A stretch of 64,000 bases of DNA from Anticarsia gemmatalis. Lineage: Eukaryota; Arthropoda; Insecta; Lepidoptera; Erebidae. Made by a program: the position numbers and the translations under genes. Location of the stretch: contig NC_134747.1 in NCBI RefSeq assembly GCF_050436995.1, forward strand, positions 3,231,501 through 3,295,500, read 5' to 3'. Shown piece after piece: positions 43,163-54,835 of this stretch (position 1 is the stretch's first letter; every line of letters begins with the position of its first letter). Below the pieces are notes generated by a model. The model searched no databases. It was not told the origin of the DNA and saw only the letters and a list, made by a program, of their open reading frames with translations.

Positions 43163-43764
43163 TGTCGGATATTTCTGACCAAGCTTTAACTCATCATAAT
43201 ATATGCATATGTACCCCCTTCTGTTAGCCAAAGCGTGGACGACTTATTTTTAGATACTAAACCAAACTCTGTACCTAATCGGTAACTTATCTGTTAACAT
43301 TAACCATATAAAAATTAACCATATTACTTTAGTCATTTTCAAGTCAATTCAATATACAACTAGGTACCATGTTCGTGTTAAGATCAGCTCTAAAACAAAA
43401 CAATTCGACATTTGGAACCATTATGTACTATTTTAGATTTATATTTGGTTAAAATTAACATAAAAAGAGGATCAACGAGGCGTTGAACTCCAAAAAAACA
43501 CATTTTCGTATGATTACTTTTCAGCAACGTTATAAAAATAATTCTTTTGAGTGTTCACACCTCAAAACAAACCTAATGCTGCTTAATCTCATGTAAAAGA
43601 AAAGTGTCAGCGCAATAAAAATGTAAAACGAAACTCATTTGCGTTGTGCGTATACCGGCTAATTTCACTTTCATGTATAATTCAGAGTATTACTGAATAA
43701 TGCACGACAATACAGGCTCACGATGCCTTTGTAAACATTTTTGTTTAAATACAACTTTTATTTT
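43163..43764. other. Stretch with nothing recognised
   Basis: No gene or repeat recognised. Confidence 0.4.
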
Positions 43765-44030
43765 TTATTTTTAGTACTCTTCAGGTAATGTAGGTGGCGC
43801 TAGTTAGACGACAGGTAAATGGTGTAAGCTAGATGGCTTTAATAGCATAGTAATATTCAAATCTTTATAGTTAAAAAAATCACGGCGCAATATTATTTTT
43901 TATTGTTAAATCTCTTTGGGTAACGTAGGTGGCGCTAGTTAGGCGGCATATTATGGTATTAGCTAGTTTTTTGATTGCATAGTAATAATCAAAACTTAAT
44001 AATTAAAAAAATCACTTTGCAATTACACTT
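43765..44030 (+). repeat. Diverged tandem duplication, two units of about 135 bp
   Basis: GTAGGTGGCGCTAGTTAG occurs at about 43790 and 43925 (period 135), followed in both units by AGCTAG, GCATAGTAATA and TTAAAAAAATCAC. It lies immediately upstream of the possible exon at 44057. Confidence 0.75.
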
Positions 44031-44056
44031 ACTGTGTTTTTTGTTTTGTTTATTAG

Positions 44057-44100
44057 AATGGACGAAGAGAACATGTTCTACCGCATCTTCTCGACATGGG
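44057..44100 (+). CDS. Possible 44-nt internal exon of an unidentified gene
   Basis: A short GC-rich island in AT-rich DNA, preceded by a T-rich acceptor (TTTTGTTTTGTTTATTAG) and followed by a near-perfect donor (GTAAGT at 44101). Frame 2 reads MDEENMFYRIFSTWG and is open; frame 1 reads NGRREHVLPHLLDMG, also open. Length 44 means it shifts phase, as many internal exons do. I do not recognise the protein. No neighbouring exon is visible in the window, so flanking introns would be long. It could equally be a cryptic pair of splice-like signals. Confidence 0.4.
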
Positions 44101-46081
44101 GTAAGTTCTTGATGATATTCATTAATAACTTAGAAGATATTTTATTATTATCACTATTTTAATATTGCAATATTGAGAAGGCGAATTGATTGTTTTTTTT
44201 CCTTTTAACTAATGAACTGGGTCTTCCAATATGCAATTTATTTAATGTTATTCAATTGGCAATTGGAATTGTTACGTTTCAAACATAGCACACATAAGAA
44301 AACAATATCCCAACCCCTTTTGACATCTCTTGCAAATTCGACCGAAATTGGTTCACAAGTTAAATGATGAAACAGAGTACTGCATGTTTGATTCAGAAAG
44401 GTCAGATGGGAGACGTTTTATGCTAATCAAGGATGTTTGAACATCGTCCAAATTCAATCTCAATTTGTCAAATAAGTGTTGAGCAATTTGGGACATTTCG
44501 AAATGTTAACCTTCAGTTAACTTACAGAATTTGGTTTTACGGGTTTACTTCGATAATGTTTGTTACTGCTCAAAATCTATGTAGTAATTATGAGATTTAA
44601 ATTGATTTTGGTTCAAGCACACCAATGCCTTAAAGAATACCTTGTAATAGGTTGTACTTAACAAAGATTGTGCCGAGTTATTTTTGCTTATGAAACTGGA
44701 CTTATACACTTTGAACTACTAACGTAACTTATTAACTTTTTCTTTTTACTAGTTCAAATTAAAATGCCTACGATAATTTACGGATGTAAATAGTAATTCT
44801 AATTAACTCTGTGTTTCGTTGTATTGTTACACTTCTAGGTAGTAAGGTAATAGAGGGCAATGTACATTACATACCATCTACAGTGAACGGTTACAAGTCA
44901 TAGACTTCAACAGTTTGAAAATGTCTTTAGTGTTGAAACTGAACTTACATATAAAATTGCATCAGGTTTATGTTATTTATTCACGCAGACTAATTGAAAA
45001 AAAAACGATTCATAGTTTCAGGCCTCAGAGCATTATTACTTGATCTTATTTCTCTTCGACTATTGCTGGTCTTTTACGAGAACTCTGTAAAAAATATTAT
45101 GTTGAAATATTATAGAAAGATTATTATATAAAAAATAATAATGTTTCTATCTTACTGACAAATAAAAAAAATAAAAAATCTCATTGTTACATTAAAAATA
45201 CGAGAACCCAAAAAATTAAATCGTTTGTCGCACAAAACCTTCAAATCCGCCACACGACGTTATAATTGAGGGCGTATTTAATTTAAATCCGCAATAATGT
45301 TAAATTGTACGACTTAACCCTCAAACGCGAGTGAGGGGTAGCACGTGCCGCGACGCACGTGTTTTTGGCCCGTCATCGCGGTTTAATTGGGGTCAGTACT
45401 CGTTTGTTTGTTCCGCTCGATTGTTTTTGTGGCAGTACAAGGGTTAAAACTCTAGCGGTTTGTATGATTCGTAATTTATAATGCGAAGTAAAATCCTTGA
45501 TACCAAATTATAATTGAAAATAATGTCAGAAAAAAACATTTGTTAAGTCGCGAACATTATATTTTTTTACTGAATTGATACGAAAATTTTACTATAATTT
45601 AATATTTTTTATAATCCCGTAGTCAAACATTCATAAATTAGTTTCATTGCATGCCAGATACAGCTAGCTTATAACCAAACATTCAACTAAGTATGGACGA
45701 CGCATCTATAATTCGAAATACTATACACAAATTACGATCGTGAAATACGATCAGATGCAAAAAACACGTATCGAAATATATAGTCACGATTATATTTGTA
45801 TGACTATTGCCGCACACACTTCAATCCACCTCTCGCAGTGTCAGAGATAATTAAATCAACTAATAAATTATATTAACCCCGCGATCGCTCATGCCATACG
45901 GCAGCCTGTCAAATATGATGGCGAACGACATTAATTTCGACAGGACGTAGTACGTGGCGTACCGTTTGATGTAATCATAGGACACGGAAACGTTAACATA
46001 ATGACTATGACGACATTGTGTTTACATCATGTATGTATGCTTGAAATATGTAAATTATAGCTAGTTACATTTCTTGAGTGA
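44101..46081. other. Long stretch; GC-richer block at 45250-45430
   Basis: 45300-45400 contains CACGTG-like sites (GTAGCACGTGCCGCGACGCA and CACGTGTTTTTGGCCCGTC) and no ORF. It could be a regulatory element, but nothing proves it. The rest shows nothing. Confidence 0.3.
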
Positions 46082-46165
46082 AGCTCCTAACTTGGCCAGC
46101 GTGGTGGACTCAATGCCTAATCTCTACTGTGTTCTGGTAGAGAGCCTTATCCAGCAGTGGGAAAA
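46082..46165 (+). repeat. SINE-A tail fragment
   Basis: CCTAACTTGGCCAGCGTGGT, GGACTCAATGCCTAATCTCT and TATCCAGCAGTGGGA. Confidence 0.7.
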
Positions 46166-46742
46166 TTAGGGGCGATGTGATTATGTTTTTATAGTCATTC
46201 AGCCAAATAAATAGTGGTTGAGTCTTGTCAAAGACCTTGGGGCATTTGACCAAGCTTCAAAACGGAGGATTTTGATTTTTTACTTTCATTCCCGTGGTCA
46301 GTTAAACCAATTGCAAACACACATTAAAAACTAAATTTTAAACTTATCGAAAGATATATTTTCTAATTATTTTATTCTCCGTTAAGGCGAGTGTAAATTA
46401 CGAATTTCAATTAATTTCTAAGATATAAGAAAATATTGTTTCACAATTTTTCCACTCTAGGTCTCAATCTAGTACACCTGTTTCTAACGTTTAAGAAGCG
46501 TTAGGTTACCGTTTAAAAGGTAAATTATTAATTAATTTTAATTAGTTGTCAGCCATTTTTAATTAGAAACGTGTATATTTTATAAAATGATAGACTATAT
46601 TTTTGCCTATAAAATATATTATTATCTTGTGTCTAAAAGTAATTGAGCGAGAAATTAGAGACGTACGTCTTAAAGCAGAATATTTTCAAGGCTGAAATAA
46701 AGATATTAAAGAAAGTTAATTTTATTTCAAAGTTATTTTTGT
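46166..46742. other. Stretch with nothing recognised
   Basis: No gene or repeat recognised. Confidence 0.4.
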
Positions 46743-46945
46743 GCCTCTGTAGGTACTACGATTGGTACTGTATCCAATTGCTGTTTATAAGGTCTTGGGT
46801 TCTATTCCCGAGTTGGGCAAAGTATTATTACTACAAAGTAATCTGGAGTTGGATAATGTACCCGGTAAATGGCTCTAAGGTCGCTCAATATTACAAAACG
46901 TTGTGGAACGTGAGAATATTGCAAGTCTGCCCACACCTTCTGAAA
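46743..46945 (+). repeat. SINE-like repeat (family D)
   Basis: Head CCTCTGTAGGTACTACGATT, B-box-like GGGTTCTATTCCCG, then AGTTGGGCAAAGTATTATTA and GGAGTTGGATAATGTACCCG. It corresponds to 10215-10482. The 101-codon frame over it is an artefact. Confidence 0.6.
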
Positions 46946-47741
46946 TAACAGTCGTAATTTTACATTTGTATGTAGTTAGAAATTGAAGTCAATGAATTAT
47001 CCCACGTGAAATGAAAACCCCAAATATATTTTGCCACATTCGTCACAAAATGTAATAACCCGCTCGCGATAATTAAGTTGCAAATAAATTAACGAATTCC
47101 CTAATTAGGGGTAAATATTACACCTGGTTTGAAGGCTTAATGTGCATACGGTGGGCGGTCAAAGGGTTAGAAACGCAGACGGAGTTGTACCAATTACAGT
47201 TTTAATAATTAATAATAATTTTTCACTGAGGTCTCTTTTACCCCCGCCAGCAGTGCAGTGTTAAAATAAAGAACAAGAATTCTTTTCAGTAAACTTACCT
47301 TTGACGGTGAAATTCTTTGTTGTTTATATAAAAATGTTTTAGTTCAGAAATTTTAAATATTAGTTCTTGTTTGCTTTTAATGTTTTTAAAGAAAATTGGG
47401 TTAAATTTTCCTTGCTAAGTTACATTCGGAGATGTTTATCATTTATTCTTTGGTCATTAACTGATGTCTGCAACCTACTTTGTAGACATAGTAGCTTGGT
47501 AGATTATTACAATCGTAAGTTTCAGCTGAAGGCTCATTCCAAACACGCTAACGAAATAGGTTTCAAGTTATATTAAAATATATAGTAAAAAACTGAACTT
47601 TACTACGTTTTTAGTGATTTGTTATGAAGCTAAGCTAGTATACCAAACACTTACGAATAAATTTTCAAGTAATTAATTAAAAGGCTATAACAAATTAGCA
47701 GGATATATTACCACTAAGCGTTTAGACAGTTAACACTATAC
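46946..47741. other. Stretch with nothing recognised
   Basis: TAATTAG-type sites and the palindrome CCCTAATTAGGG at about 47098-47109 are visible; no gene recognised. Confidence 0.35.
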
Positions 47742-47856
47742 CGCGACGTGAACGATTTGTCCCGCGGTGTATCTCGGCCGCACGTCACGCAAGTCGTTTG
47801 TCACGCTACCAGCATCGATTTGTAGTTCCACCGTATAGTGGATATCGACGCAGTTT
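47742..47856 (-). CDS. Possible 115-nt exon of an unidentified gene
   Basis: GC-rich block with codon-like third positions. On the minus strand a pyrimidine-rich acceptor (TTCCTTTTCCTTATTC and on to ACCCAAG) precedes it and GTATAG follows as donor. One base plus 38 codons reads NCVDIHYTVELQIDAGSV and on to VRPRYTAGQIVHVA. The open frame extends 47736-47981 but only the part inside these borders looks coding. I do not recognise the protein; alternatives are an ancient retroelement piece or chance. Confidence 0.35.
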
Positions 47857-47954
47857 CTTGGGTAATAAGTTAATAGAATAAGGAAAAGGAAGACATAAGA
47901 TAAATATCTTTCGACAACTACAGGATCATCTGTAACGCGATTCACGACAACTAG

Positions 47955-48102
47955 AACTATCGAGTATCGAGAGTTTGACATTTAAAATGATCTATTAAAA
48001 TAGTTTCTACAATGTCCGCTAGAGGCGCTGATTAGATTTTTATACATTTTTTTCGATAGCTAGCCAGTTGTCGGTAGTCGATAGTAGTAGAGAATCGAGC
48101 TA
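47955..48102 (-). mobile_element. MITE (180-bp family), left end lost
   Basis: CTATCGAGTATCGAGAGTTT, CGCTAGAGGCGCTGATTAGA, TCGATAGCTAGCCAGTTGTC and GTAGTAGAGAATCGAGCTA. Confidence 0.8.
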
Positions 48103-48537
48103 GACTAATATTTTATGTCATATAATACGTATTACATTATGTCAATTTTTACTTTAACTAGCATGAAAGTAAGTGTTACAAAAATCTACATCCATATTAG
48201 TAAACAAACGAATTCCGCAATTTCAAGCTAACTACGCAGTTTATGGTCCATCGCATCCTCATTGAACACATCGTTATGGCCGGAGGTAGTGAGCACTTCC
48301 TTATTTTATACGCCTCGCAAATGAGGGTACTTCTCGACGAACGGATGTGAGAACGTTTGGTACTAGTGTCATTTCAAGAACATAGATAATAACGACATAT
48401 ATATTTGAAAACAGTTGCAAATACAATCATATTTTCTTATTTAATTCATATGTTTTTACAAAGAAGTGCTTTTTTTTGTAATCCTGGTGCTTTTATAAAG
48501 ATAAAAACAATTGGCAACCAAAGCAATGGGTCTAACA
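48103..48537. other. Stretch with nothing recognised
   Basis: No gene or repeat recognised. Confidence 0.4.
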
Positions 48538-49863
48538 ATGAGTCACACCAATGATTTTTGTTATGAGTATATTTAAAAACTAGGTACTTCAAGGATAAAA
48601 AATCTGTTTTTATTTTTTTCGTATCTTCAAAAATGACCGAGATATTAAACGTCAAAGTATGGCCTTCGCGCCAAACTCCGGCGAAGCGGCCGCACGGACG
48701 TGTGACGTCATCTCACGACACTGCTATTTCGTCAGTACTTGCCGATACCTACATAGGCTCGTTGTGCTCTCGCGGTTTTGCTTTAAATAATTTGTTTTGC
48801 TTATAGGGGACAAACAAAATGGTTAGAAAATATTGTATTGTTCCTATGTGTACTAACTCCAGTGAAAAAACACCCTAAAAATTGTTTTTTTCTGTACCAT
48901 GTAAACTGTTTTATATTTTTGCAAAAGACACCTAATCTAAAACTTAAAGCCCGGTTCTGATACTGTCAAGCGCAAATGTTAAATAGAAGTTTATTGCCTT
49001 TTGAACACTTCCTCAAGATGAAGATGCCATATCATGTTCATACATACCTAGCAATGAACTTCTACCTAACAGTTGATACTATTTAATAAGCAGTTCAATG
49101 ACCTCATAGGCGGCGGCGAGCCGAGCGCGGCGGTTGAGTTGGCGTTGGTTTTTTGTTTTGAAAAAAGAACCCATGTTTATTAAATCTAATAATATCAAAA
49201 TTAAAATGTTAGTTTAAAAGTTCTCATTACACACCCAATCATATAAGAGTTATAAGACTACCTACCTACAGAGTAGATTCATGCGTTCATATGATAGCCA
49301 TCAACCTGACTAAAGTCAGAGGCAGGGGTGACAACTTTTTTTTTATAATATTATTTTAAAACTATGTTTTCCAAATTTACACTTGGTAGGTACGTAACAC
49401 TCATTATTTGTAATGCCAGTTCTAACAAACTTTCAATTTTATTGTTAACTACACACAAAAATATTATTACTAGTATACGAGTTCAACTTTCTTTACCTGG
49501 GTCTAGTTGATGATTGTGTGCGTGGCGATCGAGATCGAGGATATCTTATTTTACAAAAAACACGATGATTAAATTTATAACACATACACATACTCAGACT
49601 CTTTAAATATTAAATGCAAATCACTTTTCAAATCAAAACTCCGCATCACCCGCAGTCGAACAAGCGTGTCTGTAGCGTCGTGACGTCAGCGCATAGCGCG
49701 CGAAGCAACGCAAATTTAAAAAAGCAGTGAAACTTTATAACGCTGTAACTTCGGTAATTTTGATCCGATTTTGATAAAACAAAAACTATTATTATCAGCA
49801 TAAGTACACAAATTAAATGCAGTATGTTTAATAGTCATATTTTGATGTGCTGGTGTGACTCAT
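48538..49863 (+). mobile_element. P-element-like (THAP) non-autonomous relic, 1326 bp
   Basis: The ends carry ATGAGTCACACCA in inverted orientation. Further in, both sides have related GC-rich blocks ending in TGACGTCA-like sites (about 48702 and 49680), so the inverted homology extends roughly 200 bases with gaps. The interior holds the beginning of a THAP-domain ORF (48819). No clear 8-bp target duplication is visible, so the exact edges are uncertain. Confidence 0.65.
48819..48944 (+). pseudogene. THAP-domain start of a P-element-like transposase, broken
   Basis: ATG at 48819 opens MVRKYCIVPMCTNSSEKTP, stop (TAA at 48876-48878), then in the same frame KLFFSVPCKLFYIFAKDT and another stop. 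C-x4-C near the start followed by KLFF-VP is the N-terminal half of a C2CH THAP zinc finger. The second half (C-x2-H, AVPTIF-type box) and all of the transposase are missing or unrecognisable. Confidence 0.6.
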
Positions 49864-49980
49864 TTGTTACGTGTGATTCATGAAAGTGAAAAAAATAAGT
49901 ACTTAATAACTTTGTACTACGTAACTTTACGTAGAAACTTTTAAAAATTTTTGACGTAGGTCTCTAAGTTTCCGAAAGCA

Positions 49981-50222
49981 ATTGGCCATAGTTAAACGGA
50001 AAGGATCCAACCCACACTATGGGTAAAATGAGTTATGTATACCAAAACACTCCTTGAAGTTAAAATTTTAATTCAAACCCACCATGAAGTTATAGTCCTG
50101 AGTTAGTCCCCAACGTTGAAGTGGAGAATCAATGACGGAATACGATCTGAACTTATATTAAGTTAAATATCTCGAAACTACGTCTGTGTGGGTTGGATCG
50201 TTTCCGTTTAACTATGGCCAAT
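49981..50222. mobile_element. MITE, 242 bp, 37-bp inverted repeats
   Basis: The ends ATTGGCCATAGTTAAACGGA... pair with one mismatch over 37 bases. The flanking AATT is palindromic, so it can be either part of the repeat or a 4-bp target duplication. No ORF; family unknown. Confidence 0.9.
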
Positions 50223-51267
50223 TATATCTCTACCAAGTTAACTATTTTCGATTACTGAACTTAACACAATTGACGAACTATTGAGATTGATTATCACGTC
50301 CATAAAAAATGACCAATTCTTGCTTTAAAATTAAATTTCATTGGTCTTGTACTAATAATGTTATATTATATAGTCTTATTATTGAGAGTGGTCTCTTAGT
50401 GCGGTTAGTAAACTAAGCTTCTATGTATGTACATATAAAGGGAATTATGTTACTGGTGGTAAACCGACAGTCATGTTGCCAAAGTGACCTGTAGATCACA
50501 GGTGCACACGTAAATTAATTAATTTACTACCACCGTATTCTGTATGCTGTAATGCGATATTGAGCACTCGATAGCTGGTTCTCGGGAAGATATAGAGAAA
50601 TTTTATATAAATATAATCCAAAGTATAATAATAATCAAAGCTGTCTTAGAGTATTTTAAAAGAAGTCGTGTTTTTATAAATCCCAAGGACTGCCTTTTCG
50701 TCTCTTACGCTTTCACGGCTAAACCGTTGTATCGGTTTTTGTGAAATTTAACATAGAAATATTTAATTTTAAAACTGAAGATGAACATAGGCTACTTTTT
50801 AAATTCTCTGTTATTTCAAATCAGACCAGAAGGCCAGAGAGGTTAGGCCACAAACTACGCAGTCAACTGGTATCCAATAGGAATCCGGTAGTACTGAGTG
50901 TATAAAATTAAGGTACTGAAGCGATTAAAGACCAGCTTCTAGAAAGAGATAACGCCATACTTCTCTAATGCCATCCTTTTCCCACAATAGAACTTATATC
51001 GCTTTAACGTATCATAGTATACCTGTGGTCATAATTCACAATATATGCTACAATCATGTTAAGTGAGCTGTTGTGGCCATGTTGTGGCCGTTTAATCATC
51101 TAAGGTGCATGCTTAAACATGACAATCAAATCAGAACTCGCATACTATAGGTTATTGGTACAGATGTAGGTCTCCTATTCTGTATTTATAGACTGGAATG
51201 AATTTAGAAGCACGGCTTTGAGAACCCATTTGACATTAATCGTGCTTAGTTGATGACTGACTAACCT
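50223..51267. repeat. Mostly unrecognised; interspersed-repeat fragment at 50705-50830
   Basis: TTACGCTTTCACGGCTAAAC, GTATCGGTTTTTGTGAAATT and CATAGGCTACTTTTTAAATT match the common lepidopteran repeat core. The rest shows nothing. Confidence 0.45.
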
Positions 51268-51484
51268 TCTTTTTTGTTTTTTTTTTTAAAGAAATCTCCC
51301 GCACTAATAATTGCCCTTGTACCGCGGGGACTTTTACAAACATACAAACAACGGACACAAAGTACAACCAGACCCGAAACAATTATATGTGGATTGCACA
51401 AATAATTGCCCCGTGTGGGAATCGAACCCATGACCTCCCGACGCAATGGTGGCGTGGCGACTTAAACCACTGCAACGGAAGCAG
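51268..51484 (-). mobile_element. tRNA-derived SINE (family C)
   Basis: On the minus strand: head GTTGCAGTGGTTTAAGTCGC, B box GGGTTCGATTCC (51418-51429), body CGGGTCTGGTTGTACTTTGT, CCCCGCGGTACAAGGGCAAT, A-rich tail at the left edge. Frames 51261-51446 and 51334-51534 are SINE translation. Confidence 0.9.
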
Positions 51485-53014
51485 TCAGTCACTTTTAATA
51501 CGGACCTTACTGTCTTTTTACATAGTTCAATCAATGTTTACAGCAAAATTTTGACGTCCGCAACGTATTTTAATGCAACAAAATCAAGTTTTACTTAATT
51601 AATGAAGTCTGTTGTTTGTAGAAGCAGATATTTTGTGAAGCGTTTTTTCAAAAACCAATTAATTTAATTAATAACTTAAGTATTAATACACGTTTTCTGT
51701 GTGAGCAATATTCTTTCAACATAAGATTACTTTTTGTTAATTTGGTCATTCATGACATCAGTTACAATATAAAAACTTTAAAAAACGTTCTCGATATTTT
51801 TTTACACTAATATGATGTTGAATTTTGGTAACGTTGCCTCTATTCACCGTAAAATAACAAAGCTTTTATTACCATTATAGTTTTATTGAAAGCAAATTCA
51901 TAAAAATTGAGAACAATAGTTTATATTTTAGTAAAAAAAGCGATAGATTTTTCGCTCAAATAATTAAAAAGTTCACAGCAGCGAACGGGTTAAATTGGAT
52001 ATGGAGATTGCATTTTATAACACGATTTTAAACTTCGGATAAAACATGCAAAATATTATATTCGCGAGTTTTAAATTAGTTATGATATTTGTTAAAAAAT
52101 CAACGCCCTATAAAATATTTTCCTATTATTTTAATAACAATCCACAGAAATATAATGTTTTATAAAAGCTCTGGTGATTAAAAGTCATTTTTGAACCCTA
52201 AAAACATTTATAAAATAAAAAGGTTTTTGAGGTTTACATTCTATCGTGTGCTACTGTTGCCCAATAAATTCTTTGTTCATACAGATTGTATTTTATAAAT
52301 AATACTTGCTTGATACCCGTTCAAAATACGTACAAGAATAATATCTATAGCTACTTATTACATCTAAAAATAATAACAAACAATTCAATAAAGAAACCAC
52401 GAACAATCAAATGATCCCTACATCCTTTAATATCAAGGAAAACCACTTATGGAACCATTCTCCCAATAAACAGTGTGGGATAACACTCGAGAACATTCTA
52501 TTATATTCACCAACAAAAGAAGGCTTAGAAATCAAAACTAAAAAGCGTTTCGAGCAAAAGTTCCCATTGTACGTACGCAAGCGTCGACTCATTGCATAAA
52601 ATGAGAGTCACTGCTATAAGCGCAGGGATTGCTTGTAGAGAAAGCTATAATATTATAAGCGGACGTGTGCATTTAAAGGGTTGAATTGGTCATTATAATT
52701 TATTTTTTTGTATAAAGATGCTCTGAAACCAAATTTTGCGTGCCCGTCTTTTATAAGATCCCGGATTCAAAAATGATTTATTGTTTCGTTTTTTCTTAGT
52801 TACTAATGTGATACTAACCTTTATTTCCTAGGACCTATTTTAACATCCTGCTAAATTTTGGTCAAAAGTTTGTTTTTCGTAAGTATAAACAAGGAAACCA
52901 ACAATTACATTACAGGTAAAAATGAGTATATTTTCAAGATTTAGGCTAAAAGACTAAAAGTGTAAGCTATATTATCATAAAAAAATCCAGGGAGGCAATA
53001 TATATTCTATCACA
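51485..53014. other. AT-rich stretch, nothing recognised
   Basis: Overlapping frames on both strands at 52407-52599 have no recognised motif. Confidence 0.35.
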
Positions 53015-53090
53015 GTTTAAATTTTGTATGACAAACTAATCAGCGCCCCTAGCGAATTCCGCAAGAACTATATTCTTCAGTTCTTATCGC
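53015..53090 (+). mobile_element. Fragment of the 180-bp MITE family
   Basis: AAATTTTGTATGACAAACTA, ATCAGCGCCCCTAGCGAATT and AAGAACTAT resemble the family core; no ends. Confidence 0.5.
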
Positions 53091-54205
53091 GAAACATCCG
53101 TTACTCCATAGTACCGCATGTAGGAAAGATATATTTCCTAATCTTCTATCTTCATGTGTTGAGTTATCTTACAGAGCATCCTCCATTAACCAGGATAATG
53201 TTATGAAAAACATGATCTGTGTGCCGTGGGTCCATTGTAAGAGAGAGCGCAGCTTTGTGGACGAGAGCCATCTGTTACACGTGGTTAGGGATGACACTGC
53301 AATGAAAAGTGTTGAAGCTGGTTAGATAAAATTAGACTAAGGTGGTAGTTTAAGGAAAGCGATGGTGAATACGGTCTTATTACAGTCAAGTCGTAGGTTC
53401 AAAACAAAGAAAAACGAGTCAAAATAACAAGCTTAATTTTCACGCGAAATAACCTGCAGCCATTTAAAAAACAGAGTCGGACTTAGAAATATTGCGTTAC
53501 AAAAAAATCACGAGAACTCCTACCAGGGCTGTATTCTGCCGAGAATCCACTGGCAATAAATGTGAAGTAGGGAAAAAGTTGTGACGAAGTACATTTATCA
53601 TAACCAAAGGATTTACGCAAAGCCTTGTAACAAAGATGGCTGTGATTGTAATCAGGAAAAAAGGGGGGAGATGGGACGAAAGATAACATTGTTTACAAGA
53701 ACCCTGACATTCGTCAAAATGTGTTGCGACGTTGCGATGTTGCATTTTAGGGAGGATTCGAGCAAGCCAATTCAAGGTTCTGATCAAGGTTAACAAGCAA
53801 TTTTTAGGGAATGATTTAAACCTTTTGGTTAGTAATTTTAAAAGACTAGAAGTAAATAAACCTAACTAGAATCGTAATACGAAAACTAATACTATTGCAC
53901 TAATGAAAAAGTATTTTAAGAAATTAAGGCTAAATTATATCTTCAATAACTTTTTTTGACGTAAAATGAGTCTAACTATAATAATACCTACAAGTACAAA
54001 ATAGTTAAAAACTTTTGTTTCAAGTACTCTGATAATATTTCATTAAAATCAAATGTGATTTACATACAACTTTTCAAATCGAAAATTATGTCATATCCAC
54101 ATTCTGCTCCGAATAATATAAACAAACAGTTTTCGCCAGCCCTGCAGTAACAGAATTACATCGCTATTTACGAATAGGTATGAACAATTCACAATGAGAG
54201 TCGAG
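53091..54205. other. Stretch with nothing recognised
   Basis: Overlapping plus and minus frames at 53483-53796 lack recognisable domains. Confidence 0.35.
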
Positions 54206-54509
54206 ACATCGCTCCTTCAATGCAAAAGGGCCACAACTCAAAAAAAATTGAAAATCGTTTTATTGCAAAAATGACACCTGAACCGACTATATTTTATAGT
54301 AAAAAAAAACCCCCCATCATTTTTGCTCATATTATGGCTGCACTGACTTACTGCCCTTTTTGCATTAGCTCACTTTGACAGGTAATGTCAGTGCAAAACA
54401 GCCACTTTGCGAGTTGCGCCCGGAGATTCAACGCAAATGCTCGTCAGTTGCATGAAAAAGTGCCACAATCCAAAATATGTCTGTGTTGGGTGCAAAATTT
54501 CAAGTTAAT

Positions 54510-54715
54510 GTGATTATATTTTACAATACAAAACTGCCATATTTTGGAAAACGTCCTTTTTGCATTCTAACTATAGTATTTGTTACCATATTTTGTAATA
54601 CAAAAGTGCCATATTTCTGAAAACGACCGTTTTGCATTCAAACACTAGTATTTGTTATTATATTTTGTAATATAGCAGTAGGTATATTTTGAAATACGTC
54701 CCTTTTGCATTAAAT
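54510..54715 (+). repeat. Three diverged tandem units of about 78 bp
   Basis: Each unit has ATATTTT(A/G)(C/T)AAT, then TGCCATATTT or TAGGTATATTTTGA, then a CCTTTTGCATT motif. They form the left subterminal region of the 54210-56448 element. Confidence 0.7.
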
Positions 54716-54835
54716 TATTGTGGAATAAATAATCATTTTTAGCGTGCTAGAATGGGAAGGCCAGAAATATGACCGTTTGGTATGATAATAATTTTAGTTT
54801 TCGTTACAATTTTAAAAATAAAATAATACATTTTG

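Noticed and set aside
45300..45400. GC-richer block with CACGTG-like sites as a promoter or enhancer
   Set aside because: Only short motifs, no gene next to it; could not be supported from sequence alone.
52407..52599. Paired 61- and 62-codon frames on opposite strands
   Set aside because: A short stop-poor stretch read both ways; nothing protein-like was recognised.
53483..53796. Overlapping frames of 68 to 99 codons on both strands
   Set aside because: Frames on both strands overlap, no domain or splice signals; more likely chance.
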